A stretch of DNA of 60,000 nt from Cryptomeria japonica. Its lineage: Eukaryota; Streptophyta; Pinopsida; Cupressales; Cupressaceae. Position numbers and translations under genes: made by a program. Shown one piece after another: positions 35,120 to 45,800 of this stretch. Where the stretch lies: assembly GCF_030272615.1 (NCBI RefSeq), contig NC_081405.1:571267095-571327094 (forward strand), given 5' to 3'. Numbering within the stretch: position 1 is the first letter of the stretch; each line of letters begins with the position of its first letter. The notes beneath the pieces were generated by a model. That model was not told the DNA's origin and did no database searches. It saw nothing but the letters and a program-made list of their open reading frames with translations.

Positions 35120-35401
35120 GAGATATGGTTGTTTGGTTCATTGCTCAAAGATATTTCTCATCTTCTACATGTTGATCTTGCCAACTTGCTAAGCTTACAA
35201 GTATCACATGGATGTACGCCACTTTTCCGGACAGGTGCCTATTTCTCTCAGCCTATGAATGGTTTTATATGAAAATCCTGGAGAAGTTTGAGGTAGGATT
35301 TGCCTACCATGTACATACTTTAGTTAGAAGTTTTGTTGTGTTCATCCCATTTTTGGTTTGTGTCTAGTTTCTCCAGCTATTCCCTCTATTGTTTCCTCTT
35401 T
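35120..35401 (+). pseudogene. continuation of the interrupted unknown ORF
   Basis: Starting with the second copy of GAGAT, the frame of the ORF at 25922-27317 continues through WLFGSLLKDISHLL and SHGCTPLFRTGAYFSQPMNG to a stop near 35272. The rest is non-coding. Confidence 0.55.
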
Positions 35402-35466
35402 GACTCTATTGCCCAATGGATAGTGCACTGGCCTGCAAACCAGAGATTTTGAGCTCATCCTGCGTC
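35402..35466 (+). pseudogene. tRNA-Arg-like pseudo-tRNA
   Basis: GACTCTATTGCCCAATGGAT, then a CTGG...ACCAG anticodon stem and GAGATTTTGAGCTC, follows a plant tRNA-Arg sequence recalled from memory from its 5' end into the T arm. The anticodon loop is one base short and the T arm and acceptor are broken, so it is not a working tRNA. It may be a SINE head or a copied retroelement primer, because a primer-site-like sequence lies 15 bp downstream. Confidence 0.55.
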
Positions 35467-35479
35467 ATTTGCAGTCCTT

Positions 35480-35498
35480 TTCCCCAATCAGAGCCAAC
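35480..35498 (-). promoter_or_regulatory. possible primer-binding site beside an LTR-like repeat
   Basis: The minus strand reads TTGGCTCTGATTGGGGA, resembling the tRNA-Arg primer site (TTGG..ACTC.GCTGGGGA) with a short gap. It abuts TGTTGTGCCC of the LTR-like repeat at 35499. Confidence 0.35.
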
Positions 35499-35900
35499 TG
35501 TTGTGCCCATATTTGGTGTACCTAAAATTTGAATTTCAAATCGATCCCAGTGTCGAGTAAAGGTCCAATGAGTGTTTATGCGTAAGTAATGAGCACATTG
35601 TCCAAGGTCATTACTAGTCAAAATATGAAAAATGGAATAATTTTGAGAATTACCACAAATTGAGGGAAACCAGTTGATAGTCAGGATCTAAGCATCATTT
35701 TGTATCACATGTCCAACTTTAACCCGAACCCAGTTCATACTTTGTCATATTTTAAACTTTCAATTTTTGGTGTCTGTTGCTCCCAAATGATTAAAATGTC
35801 TCATTTAAGGCTTCATCATGAAGTGTAAATAATTTTGTGGACCTTTCTCCCTTCCATTAACTCATGTTTCAAATTTCAGGACCTAACTCCCTACTGTTTG
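35499..35900. repeat. LTR-like repeat, partner of 25533-25935
   Basis: Matches the left copy over about 400 bp ('catatttggtgtacctaaaa', 'gtgtcgagtaaaggtccaat', 'aggacctaactccct'). The left edge at TGTTG is sharp; the right edge fades at about 35900. Confidence 0.5.
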
Positions 35901-36060
35901 AAAGTTATGTCATTTTTCTCCAGCCAAAGAGATATATTTAAAATATTTAAATTATTTCTCAAATGATAATTTAATATTTTAAATTATTTCAATATGTTTG
36001 GTCATTTGCGATAAGAAAATCATATTCAAACATCAGTTGCATTTTTCCTTGATTCATTCT
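35901..36060. other. AT-rich spacer
   Basis: No gene or repeat recognised. Confidence 0.3.
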
Positions 36061-38470
36061 CAATAATCGATGGTTTCTAGGGTCTAAAGGATAGTTCATT
36101 GAAGCAAAAGGTTAGAAATGATCACTTTTTTAGCATTTCTTAACCTCATTTCTTAACCTTTTGTCAAGAAGGTTAGAAATGCTCACTTTTTGAGCATTCT
36201 TAACCTCTTATTATTGCAGAATGGAAGCACAGACATGCCACAAATTATGGATATGAATGCAGAAGTATGAGAGGTGTAGTCAGGGCAGATGAATTGTTTG
36301 CACACAATGAAGATTTGTAGAGATTTTTTTGATGAATTCAACCTCTCACCCTCACACAATATCTTTTCCTTTCCAGATAAAGATAGATAAACTACATCAA
36401 ATCACATCAGAGGTTGCAATTAATAAATTTTAATTGCATATGATTGCAAAATATGGTAAGTGTAAACAAGCCATACATCGCAGAGAAAATGGAGGAGAGA
36501 CAATTGAAATGATTGTCGGATATGCACCGCACTGTCTAAGTCACTTGTCAGAGCATAAAAGTTAGAATGGTTTGCAAGCCGGCAGATGTAACCACTTTGG
36601 TAGTCTTATATGTAGAATGAGAAGCAAAAACATCTAGTGAATTTTCCTACGAAGTTCCTCAAGGAAATATCACCTTACCATAGTATAAAGGTATTGTAGG
36701 TTTAACGCCGAGTAAAACCTACAATACAAAAAAAAGAGAGGTTAAGAATGCTCAAAAAATGAGCATTCCTAACCTCATTTCTTAACCTCGTGCCCCACTT
36801 TGTCAAGAAGATTAGAAATGCTCACTTTTTGAGCATTCTTAACCTCTTATAATTGCAGAATGGAAGCACAGACATGCCACAAATTATGGATATGAATGCA
36901 AAAGTATGAGAGGTGTAGTCAGGGCGGATGAATTGTTTGCACACAATGAAGATTTGTAGAGATTTTTTTGATGAATTCAACCTCTCACCCTCACACAATA
37001 TCTTTTCCTTGCTGGATAAAGATAGATAAACTACATCAAATCACATCAGAGGTTGCAATTAATAAAGTTTAATTGCATATGATTGCAAAATATGGTAAGT
37101 GTAAACAAGCCATACATCGCAAAGAAAATGGAGGAGAGACAATTGAAATGATTGTCAGATATGCACCGCACTGTCTAAGTCACTTGTCAAAGCATAAAAG
37201 TTAGAATGGTTTGCAAGCCGGCAGATGTAACCACTTTGGTAGTCTTCTATGCAGAATGAGAAGCAAAAACATCTAGTGAATTTTCCTACGAAGTTACTCA
37301 AGGAAATATCACCTTGCCACAGTATAAAGGTATCCTCTGCTGGCTTGCAAACCATTCTAACTTTTATGCTTTGACAAGTGACTTAGACAGTGCGGTGCAT
37401 ATCTGACAATCATTTCAATTGTCTCTCCTCCATTTTCTTTGCGATGTATGGCTTGTTTACACTTACCATATTTTGCAATCATATGCAATTAAACTTTATT
37501 AATTGCAACCTCTGATGTGATTTGATGTAGTTTATCTATCTTTATCCGGCAAGGAAAAGATATTGTGTGAGGGTGAGAGGTTGAATTCATCAAAAAAATC
37601 TCTACAAATCTTCATTGTGTGCAAACAATTCATCCACCCTGACTACACCTCTCATACTTTTGCATTCATATCCATAATTTGTGGCATGTCTGTGCTTCCA
37701 TTCTACAATTATAGGAGGTTAAGAATGCTCAAAACGTGAGCATTTCTAATCTTCTTGACAAAGTGGGGCCTGGGAGGTTAAGAAATGAGGTTAGGAATGC
37801 TCACTTTTTGAGCATTTCTAACCCATATTTCTAACCTCTCACAACACAAAAAAAAGAGAGGTTAAGAATGCTCAAAAAGTGAGCATTCCTAACCTCATTT
37901 CTTAACCTCGCGGGCCCCACTTTGTCAGGAAGATTGGAAATTCTCACTTTTTGAGCATTCTTAACCTCTTATAATTGCAGAATGGAAGCACAAACATGCC
38001 ACAAATTATGGATATGAATGCAAAAGTATGAGAGGTGTAGTCAGGGCGGATGAATTGTTTGCACACAATGAAGATTTTTAGAGATTTTTTTGATGAATTC
38101 AACCTCTCACCCTCACACAATATCTTTTCCTTGTCGGATAAAGATAGATAAACTAGATCAAATCACATCAGAGGTTGCAATTAATAAAGTTTAATTGCAT
38201 ATGATTGCAAAATATGGTAAGTGTAAACAAGCCATACATCGCAGAGAAAATGGAGGAGAGACAATTGAAATGATTGTCGGATATGCACCGCACTATCAAA
38301 GTCACTTGTCAAAGCATAAAAGTTAGAATGGTTTGCAAGCCGGCAGATGTAACCACTTTGGTAGTCTTCTATGCAAAATGGGAAGCAAAAACATCTAGTG
38401 AATTTTCCTATGAAGTTCCTCAAGGAAATATCACCTTGCCACAGTATAAAGGTATTGTAGGTTTAACGCC
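36061..38470. repeat. complex of ~600-bp repeats with foldback
   Basis: Three direct copies of a ~600-bp unit lie at about 36150-36720, 36738-37330 and 37855-38470. An inverted copy lies at 37335-37840. Units are bordered by short palindromes of the type 'gaatgctcaaaaagtgagcattc' next to 'aggttaaga' or 'cttaacct'. Each unit contains remnants of a coding sequence (CKPADVTTLVVFY, FSYEVPQGNITLPQYKGIVG) that I do not recognise. The third copy keeps it open longest (38274-38528). The structure suggests a MITE or foldback element carrying a gene fragment. Confidence 0.7.
36738..37840. repeat. large inverted repeat, ~490-505-bp arms, ~108-bp loop
   Basis: The left arm (about 36738-37226) and right arm (about 37335-37840, reverse complement) are identical over long stretches, including variants that separate this unit from the other two direct copies. 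The inverted copy therefore came from its immediate neighbour, recently. A transcript through it would fold into a long double-stranded RNA. Confidence 0.85.
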
Positions 38471-38479
38471 TAGTAAACG

Positions 38480-39740
38480 ATGTGCAATCTCCATTCTCCT
38501 CACTGCTGGGTCATTTAACATCATGTAAAGTGCAACGAGTTGAATGCATAAACAATGCATGTGAAGTGTTTCATATAATACCTCGCGAGATGTCATAAGT
38601 TGAATGTTAAAACTAGCACGTGAACTGTTTGACCAAATCGCATGGCAGATTTGAAGGCATCGTGGGAGCATAGGGAATGCATAGACAACGCATGTAAACC
38701 GTTTGATAGAATCTCTCATAGAAACATCTCTTTGGCAAGAGTTAATCCTAGCACTATGGTCTCATGACATGTGGTGATGCACAGACAACGCATGTAAACT
38801 AATTGACTGAATTATGTATAGAAACGTATCTCATGGTAGGATGGTCTCATGAATTGTGATGATTGCATGATATCCATAAAATGGATTTTGAAACGGGTAT
38901 TACATCCATCAAAGCATAGCGGCGCACATGTGTCATATGTTGCAGATCGTGGAGGCAATGTTATTTCTTTGTAGCCGTTTGAAAGAATCACCGCGGACAT
39001 GAATGCACCGTGGAAGCACAGACAATGCAACCGTGTGAAGTGTTTGACACAGTGCCTCAGACAGATGCCGTCTCAATAAACATAATAACAGTAGGGAACA
39101 CACAAAATATATTGTCAAAGAGCTTTACAAACTTTGAAAGAAAAGCAATCGATAGGCTTGAAATCAATTCCACCACATTTACAAGTAATGGAGAGCATAT
39201 TATGAATTTTGTCACATTTATAGTTGGAAAATGCTCTGACAGTCATGTCTATAAAATGTCAAAGCATGGTCAAGGCACAAGAATCGATTCGGAAAGATGT
39301 TTTCTCATGGAATGCAATGATTTGGCGATGTGGGAGGTTACTACAGAATATGATATGGATCGAGTGGGACAGCATATTTATCAAGTCCTATTTTACTTGA
39401 CTCTTTGGAATTCAAGGCATTGGTGATGATGTTTATGGCAATCAACAATGGGATGTTCAGAAAGGAGGACATCCAAACCTTCAAAATGTTTTTGAATTGG
39501 TTCATAAAGAAGAGGAGTTGCTCGATAGATTCAATTAGAGTTTATGTTCACAAAGATCAAGTTGTTATTAATAAGGTCTCATGGAATGCCATGGGTGCAG
39601 CATATGTATAGAACTGGATTAGTTGACAGAAAACCTTGAAGAGATGTTACCTCATGGACCACAATGAGTGCAGTGTGTGCACAAAATGGATTTTGCAAGG
39701 AAGCTCTCAAAATTATTGAATTAATGCAGCTCAACATTAT
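38480..39740 (+). pseudogene. PPR pseudogene
   Basis: Several degenerate pentatricopeptide-repeat motifs can be read on the plus strand in different frames: LARELFDQI (about 38603), VS-IVMIA-YP-NGF with stops where W, G and Q are expected (38841-38880), GKDVFSWNAMI (about 39290), NKVSWNAM (about 39570) and RDVTSWTTMSAVCAQNGFCKEALKIIELMQ-like sequence (39640-39733). Such repeats bind RNA in chloroplasts and mitochondria. Stops and frame changes throughout show the gene is dead. The longest open piece (39010-39426) mixes true and shifted frames. Confidence 0.6.
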
Positions 39741-39999
39741 AAGATTTGTTTGTAAGCAGTGAATGTGAGTTGTAGATGTTTTAATCACATAAACTATAAC
39801 ATTTATGTAATTGATCAACGAAATCATAAGAAGTTCTTTGACAAAGTGAATCGAAAATATGTTATGTCCAGAAATGTTAGGGTCTATGACTCCAAGGAAG
39901 TGTAGGTTCTGGTCATGAAGGATATCTAGCTAATGCAATTGGAATGTGTGTTTTTGGAGGGCAAATGACTGCTTTATTTTGACAAGCAGTGCACTAATG
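39741..39999. other. no recognisable gene
   Basis: Spacer downstream of the PPR debris; one short frame resembles nothing I know. Confidence 0.3.
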
Positions 40000-40985
40000 T
40001 ATAGACATGTTGTGATCTCAAATGGTTAGATGGAAAGATGATGACAACTTTAGATGAAGTAGATAAAGATGGAGAAGAGCCTCAACATAGCTTATGACTT
40101 GGTTCTTCATCAATATTACAAGTTTGAATTTGTATTTTTGTAAAGGTGACTTATGTCACTTATTGTAACAAAGGTTAGAAAGTTGACTTCTTCTGCGCAT
40201 AAAAGTGTAGGTTACTAACTCATTGAAATTTACACAGAAAAGAGTTAGTTATCAACCCAAAATTGAAGTTGGTAATAAGGTAGTTATCCTACAAGCCTAT
40301 AAAGACAAGGCTATTTGTAATGTAAAGGGAGACTTTTTACAGAGGGGAAAACTCTACTGGAATTCCAAGAGAAACTTGTAATGACATTTTGATTTGCACT
40401 ATGTATAGAAAGGATTTTGGACTTGTATATTTCCAAAAGGATAATGAAGTATACATCTTAGTTAATGTGTTCTAAATGTATTCATGTGTTATCATTGCTG
40501 ATTTCTTGTATCTCAAATTGGTAGTCTTTTTATGCATATGTGATTTGTACAATTGATGTGATGATGCACAAGCAACCTTTGGTATATCAGTTTGAATGTG
40601 TTGAAGTATCTTATCTCTCCGTATGTTGAGATTTGTCATTCTTCTTTATCATCATCTCATGGCTAAGCATATAACCTTATAAACTCCCCCCTTGTAATTT
40701 TTTGCTAATGTTGGGAAATGTCAGTTGATGGTCATATGTCTATTGTTGGGGTTTCTATTTTTATTTCTTTTTAGTTTTATGTTTTCTCCTTTATGTACTT
40801 TCAAGTTAAAAGTACACAAAAATCTAAATACCTCTATCATATGAGGGAGCTTCCCCTCTCAAACATAGAGGAAGATCATGCTTCACAGAAATATCTCTCC
40901 AACTATTGGAACGTTTATCACTGCTTATCGAGCAAACAAGGTCAGTTTCAGGTAAACGATCGTAGTGACAAATTTGTTTACTAAC
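40000..40985 (+). repeat. dispersed repeat, paralogue of 930-1985
   Basis: Same landmarks as the first copy, including 'ggtgacttatgtcac', 'cctataaagacaaggc', 'actatgtatagaaaggatt' and the tail with 'gttaaaagtacacaaaaatc'. Both copies follow PPR debris, so the block may have been duplicated as a unit. Confidence 0.55.
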
Positions 40986-41019
40986 ATATTCATAACTTTA
41001 AATTTAATATATCATTTTA

Positions 41020-41395
41020 TTAGCCCACCATATGACCCCTTAGGTGTCATTAGAGGTCATATTGTTTCCTAAGAGATAATATGGTGTACTGTGACCCCTT
41101 AGAACACCATATGACCCCGTAAGACACCATATAATCCATAACAACACCATATGGTGTCCTAAGGGGTCATAGGATGCCATATGACCCTTCGAGAAACCAA
41201 TGACCCATAAAAACACCATATGGTGTTCTAAAGGGTCATATGGTGTTCTATGACCCCTTAGGACACTATTTGTTGTTGTTATAGGTCCTATGGTGTGCTA
41301 AGGGATAATATAGTGTCATATGACCCCTTAGGACACCCTATGACCCCTTAGATGTTGTTAGGGGTCATATTGTGTTCTAAGGATCATATTGTGTC
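41020..41395. repeat. minisatellite of 'ggtgtcctaaggggtcatat' type
   Basis: About 375 bp of degenerate units in both orientations. A similar 'aaggggtcctaggat' minisatellite lies at 58865-59260, upstream of Cys-rich gene copy C. Confidence 0.75.
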
Positions 41396-41399
41396 CTGG

Positions 41400-41580
41400 A
41401 TTCAATCTCTCTTCCTCTCCCTCCCCCCTTCTTCTTCTCCCCCTCTCTCCCTCTCCCTCTCTCTCTCTCTCCCCTTCTCCCTTCCTCCATACACCATCCC
41501 TCTCTCTCTCCCTCTCTCTCCTTCTCTCTTCCTCCATACCCCATCCTTCTCTCTCTTCTTCTCTCCCTCCCTCCCTCCAT
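41400..41580 (+). repeat. CT-rich microsatellite and minisatellite
   Basis: (CT)n and 'ttcctccatacaccatccct' units, related to 24676-24915. Confidence 0.85.
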
Positions 41581-42157
41581 ACCCCACTACAACTGTGTCT
41601 ACACTTCTATAGAAGTAAGTGAATTTATTTCTTGTCTGCAACTTCTGCTTTGATTTTTATCATGTATGCTCTCCTAAGAAAATTGACGAATGGATTTGTG
41701 TGTATATTGAATAGGAGGAATAGGGTGTGAAATTGAACCACGAGTGCATTACCGTGACAAACAAAGAAACCTACAGCAATATTCTTCTCGAATATGTTTT
41801 TAATGAGCAGAGCGGATGTGGAAAATAGTATCAACAAAGCAATGTCATGAGTCAAAGTACCTGCAATATGTTTTTTAGAAGGAAACAATCGGTGGGAAGA
41901 GAAAGAGGGAGAGTAACACAGATGATGTCCTAGAGAATGATAGTGGTGGGTACGTGAGAGTTCCCATAGTGTTACACAATGCCTGTCACCTAAAGAAATT
42001 GAAGTTTGTTGTATGCATGGCAGTGGTAGTATATTATGATCATCACTTGTCAAAAGGCTTGGAACAGTACATACCCATGAAAGAAATCAAGTGTGTAATT
42101 CCTATAGTCACAATCAAGATCAGTCCTATAGCCTTGCAAATTTAATAGCATCATATG
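41581..42157 (+). repeat. duplicated exon-like block, paralogue of 24916-25370
   Basis: Same exon-like word and donor-like GTAAGTG at 41590-41620, then ~120 bp absent from the other copy, then the shared frame (DDVLENDSGGYVRVPIVLHN at about 41917). It runs into the assembly gap. It may be a 5' part of the transposon gene. Confidence 0.4.
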
Positions 42158-42657
42158 NNNNNNNNNNNNNNNNNNNNNNNNNNNNNNNNNNNNNNNNNNN
42201 NNNNNNNNNNNNNNNNNNNNNNNNNNNNNNNNNNNNNNNNNNNNNNNNNNNNNNNNNNNNNNNNNNNNNNNNNNNNNNNNNNNNNNNNNNNNNNNNNNNN
42301 NNNNNNNNNNNNNNNNNNNNNNNNNNNNNNNNNNNNNNNNNNNNNNNNNNNNNNNNNNNNNNNNNNNNNNNNNNNNNNNNNNNNNNNNNNNNNNNNNNNN
42401 NNNNNNNNNNNNNNNNNNNNNNNNNNNNNNNNNNNNNNNNNNNNNNNNNNNNNNNNNNNNNNNNNNNNNNNNNNNNNNNNNNNNNNNNNNNNNNNNNNNN
42501 NNNNNNNNNNNNNNNNNNNNNNNNNNNNNNNNNNNNNNNNNNNNNNNNNNNNNNNNNNNNNNNNNNNNNNNNNNNNNNNNNNNNNNNNNNNNNNNNNNNN
42601 NNNNNNNNNNNNNNNNNNNNNNNNNNNNNNNNNNNNNNNNNNNNNNNNNNNNNNNNN
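42158..42657. other. assembly gap, 500 N
   Basis: Exactly 500 unknown bases, probably a scaffold join of arbitrary size. It hides the left end of transposon copy B. Open frames across it are meaningless. Confidence 1.
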
Positions 42658-42870
42658 CACTACCCTGCGATAACATTTTTTAGGCTTAGGAGTGCATACA
42701 CACTACTTATTAGTACAGAATGGAAAAAAAATACCATTGGGCTTGCCAACATTTTATGGACTAAGAGTGTGCACGCGGTTATTAATGTAGCATGTACGTC
42801 GTACATAGACATAGTTTTAGTTGCCCAAGAGCCTCAATGGCCTCAAAAGAAGTTTTTGAGGTCGTTGAAG
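42658..42870 (+). repeat. subterminal repeats, left end of copy B
   Basis: 'gtgcatacacactac', 'gtgtgcacgcggtt' and 'gcatgtacgtcg' echo the GCATACGCG and GTACGCGGT words near 53640-53800 and 24390-24530. Confidence 0.45.
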
Positions 42871-45800
42871 GCCCCACTGGAACTGTGCCTGCACTTCTAT
42901 CACTATTTTTTACATAGAAGTAAGTGAATTTTTTTTTTTTGCATGATTGAATTGTTGTTCTTATTAGTTTTTTCAATAATATTGTGATTGTTTAATAGTT
43001 TGATTCCAATAAATAGTGATAAGATACATATTTATGGTTATTTGTTTGTTTATGAACTTTTGTTTACATATGTATGAAATATGATTCTATTTAGGACACC
43101 TGATATCAACCATTGGAAAGAACAAGTGAGGAATGATGGAACAATGAGAGGTTGAAAAGGAAAGACAAAGGCAGCGTATGAAGATATTACATGACATAAG
43201 AACAATGGGAGAAGAAGGTATGTCATCCTCAACATCTCAATTCGATTTACCAAATGAACATAATGCACATAATGCAATTGAAGAAGAGATGTTTGATTTA
43301 CCGTATGAACCTAATGCAATTGAAGAAGATACCACATTGAATAATAAATTAAATGATGAACATACACCTTCTCTATTTGATGAATTGAATGTACATAATG
43401 CACTGATGTTAACACCTCGTAGAATCATTCATAGGAAACCAAAGTATATAATTGACATTGATGAGAATATATTGAAGCCAATGCCCAATAAAATGAATGA
43501 ACAAACTTGTAGGAGAATGGCAAAACTATTTTGAAAACTTAAATCAAACGGCAAGATGTCAATTAATTGTTCAAATGATTAAAAAAATTGAATTTTAGAG
43601 AGAATGAAAATTCTAGGCCTAAGATCACCTGAAAGTAACAGTGAAAGAAATATTGTGAGAAATATATTTGATGCATATCAATCTATTGGTTCAAAATCAT
43701 GTACTAAAGATTCTAATGCTACTCGACATGTCATTACATCAGCCATAATGAGCAAGAAAATAAAAAAATATCATTTGATAAGAAAAACAAGTAAGTCATT
43801 AAACATAAGTAGAACAACATTAAGTAAAGCATTAAAGAGGTGGGAAAAAATAGAGGAACATAACAATAATTCTCTTTGGGAATTCTCGGGTAGACTACCA
43901 TACAAAGACAAGGTGGTTGTTGATGCACTAAGAACATTAATTGAAAATTATTTGGCATGACAACACAAGAGTTTCGCCCAACCAAAGAGATGTTGTTAGA
44001 AGGTAAATTGGGTCTACAAATCATGAGCCACATGCCAAACACTATTTGGATATGACTCAAACTAAATTTTATGAAAGATTCCTTCAAATGTTTCCTCAAA
44101 TAAGAATTTCTCAAAGATTTTTTGAAATGGAAAAACTTTTTTATATTAAGATTAATCATGTACGCACCACGTGTTGTTGTAGGATACATATTGAATTTTC
44201 CATGCATTATGATATTTTTCATCATATTTGTTCTACTTTGCACACTAACGATGTTTTGCAGGAATGTAATATACAAGCACCTCTTAAGTCGGTAAGAGAA
44301 TTTATTTCAAGTGTGGTATGTAATAGACATGATGGTTGCATTTATTATAAGATGCCTTGTTTGGAAGGTTCTTGTGCTATATGTGGTGGTTTGCAACGTT
44401 TACCAAAATGCATACATTTGGAGAGCACACATGAAATTGGCACGAAACTAGTTTCTTTCAGAAAATACAAGACAGTCACATATGGAGTTAAAGATGGAAA
44501 AGATTTGAAGAGATGTGACATAGTGAAAAATGATATATTTATAGCTGAATTTATGAAAATGTTTGAAGAGAAACTAGAGTTTATGTGTACATAATGCATA
44601 CACATAGAGCTCGATGGTTAGATGAGCAATTCAAGCTATGTAAGGACACATTTCCTCTTGGCACGATTGTCTCTATCGTTGATTTCGCTGAAAATTATAC
44701 ACTACAACCTCAAAATGAAGTGCAATCTATGTATTATCACTCTACACAAGTTTCTATTTTTGTACACATAGCATTCATGCATGCAGATGATAGCATAAAG
44801 GAGGATAGAAAGGTTGTAAAAGAGTATCACTTCTACATAAGTGATGATCGTACTCATTCATCAGAGTTTGTACAAGGATGTTTTAATGTTTTCTATGATA
44901 GTTTAAGGGAAAGGAACATACGATACAACACAAACTTAATATGGTCAGATAATTGCACCATACAATTCAAGAATGAAAGGATGTTTTATCAGTTGACAAG
45001 GATGCCTATGACAAGCGGTGTACAACATTTTTGGAATTTCACTGAGGCTGGACATGGTAAGGGAGAGCACGATGGTGCAGGAGCATGTGTGAAAAGAGCC
45101 CTAGCTAGAGAAGAATTGAAGTACAAAGGTGGTGTTGAGTTGATAGATGCAGAAATAATTGTGCGATGGTGTAAGCCTACAATGGGTCCAGGTAATCAAG
45201 GTACGTCAATGGTTCATAGATATTTTTGGTTGATCACTGAATCTAACATTGAAAACTATCTAGATTGTTGTATAGTTGCAGGATCGAGTGACATGCACTC
45301 ATTTATGAGTTCAAATTCAAATTCACTGGTAATTTATACGAGATAGATGGTATGTTTTTTCTCTTCATGCATGTATTGTTTGTGGGAAGAGTGTGAATCA
45401 CAAGAGTGGGTTGAAAAATGGTCTCGTAGACCATTGGTTCCCATTGATTCATATCAAATTCCCAAAGCACTACAATTGAACCAGATAGAGACATCAGTGG
45501 ATTTTGACCATGTATCTGACCTAGTGGATTCAAGTGATTTTTTGAGTTAATTTTTTGCAAGTATTCTTTTTGGTTCATTTTGTTGTACATCATACTTTAT
45601 TTTTGGTATTAATTAACACTTTATAATGCAGGTCATGTGTATGCATTTGTTGCAGAAGAGAACAATGAAGAAGGAATGGATTACTGTTTGTGTCATTGTG
45701 TTGAGCCAAAAAGAAAATTGACAACCACAACCATTGACGGAGAGGGTATTGAGTACCCAATAGGGTATGTTGTTGTGACAAGAACATGGCTTAGGAGATA

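Noticed and set aside
35402-35466. Functional tRNA gene
   Set aside because: The anticodon loop is one base short and the T arm and acceptor stem do not close.
42050-42927. Long frames of 170-278 codons crossing the gap
   Set aside because: They consist mostly of N and carry no information.
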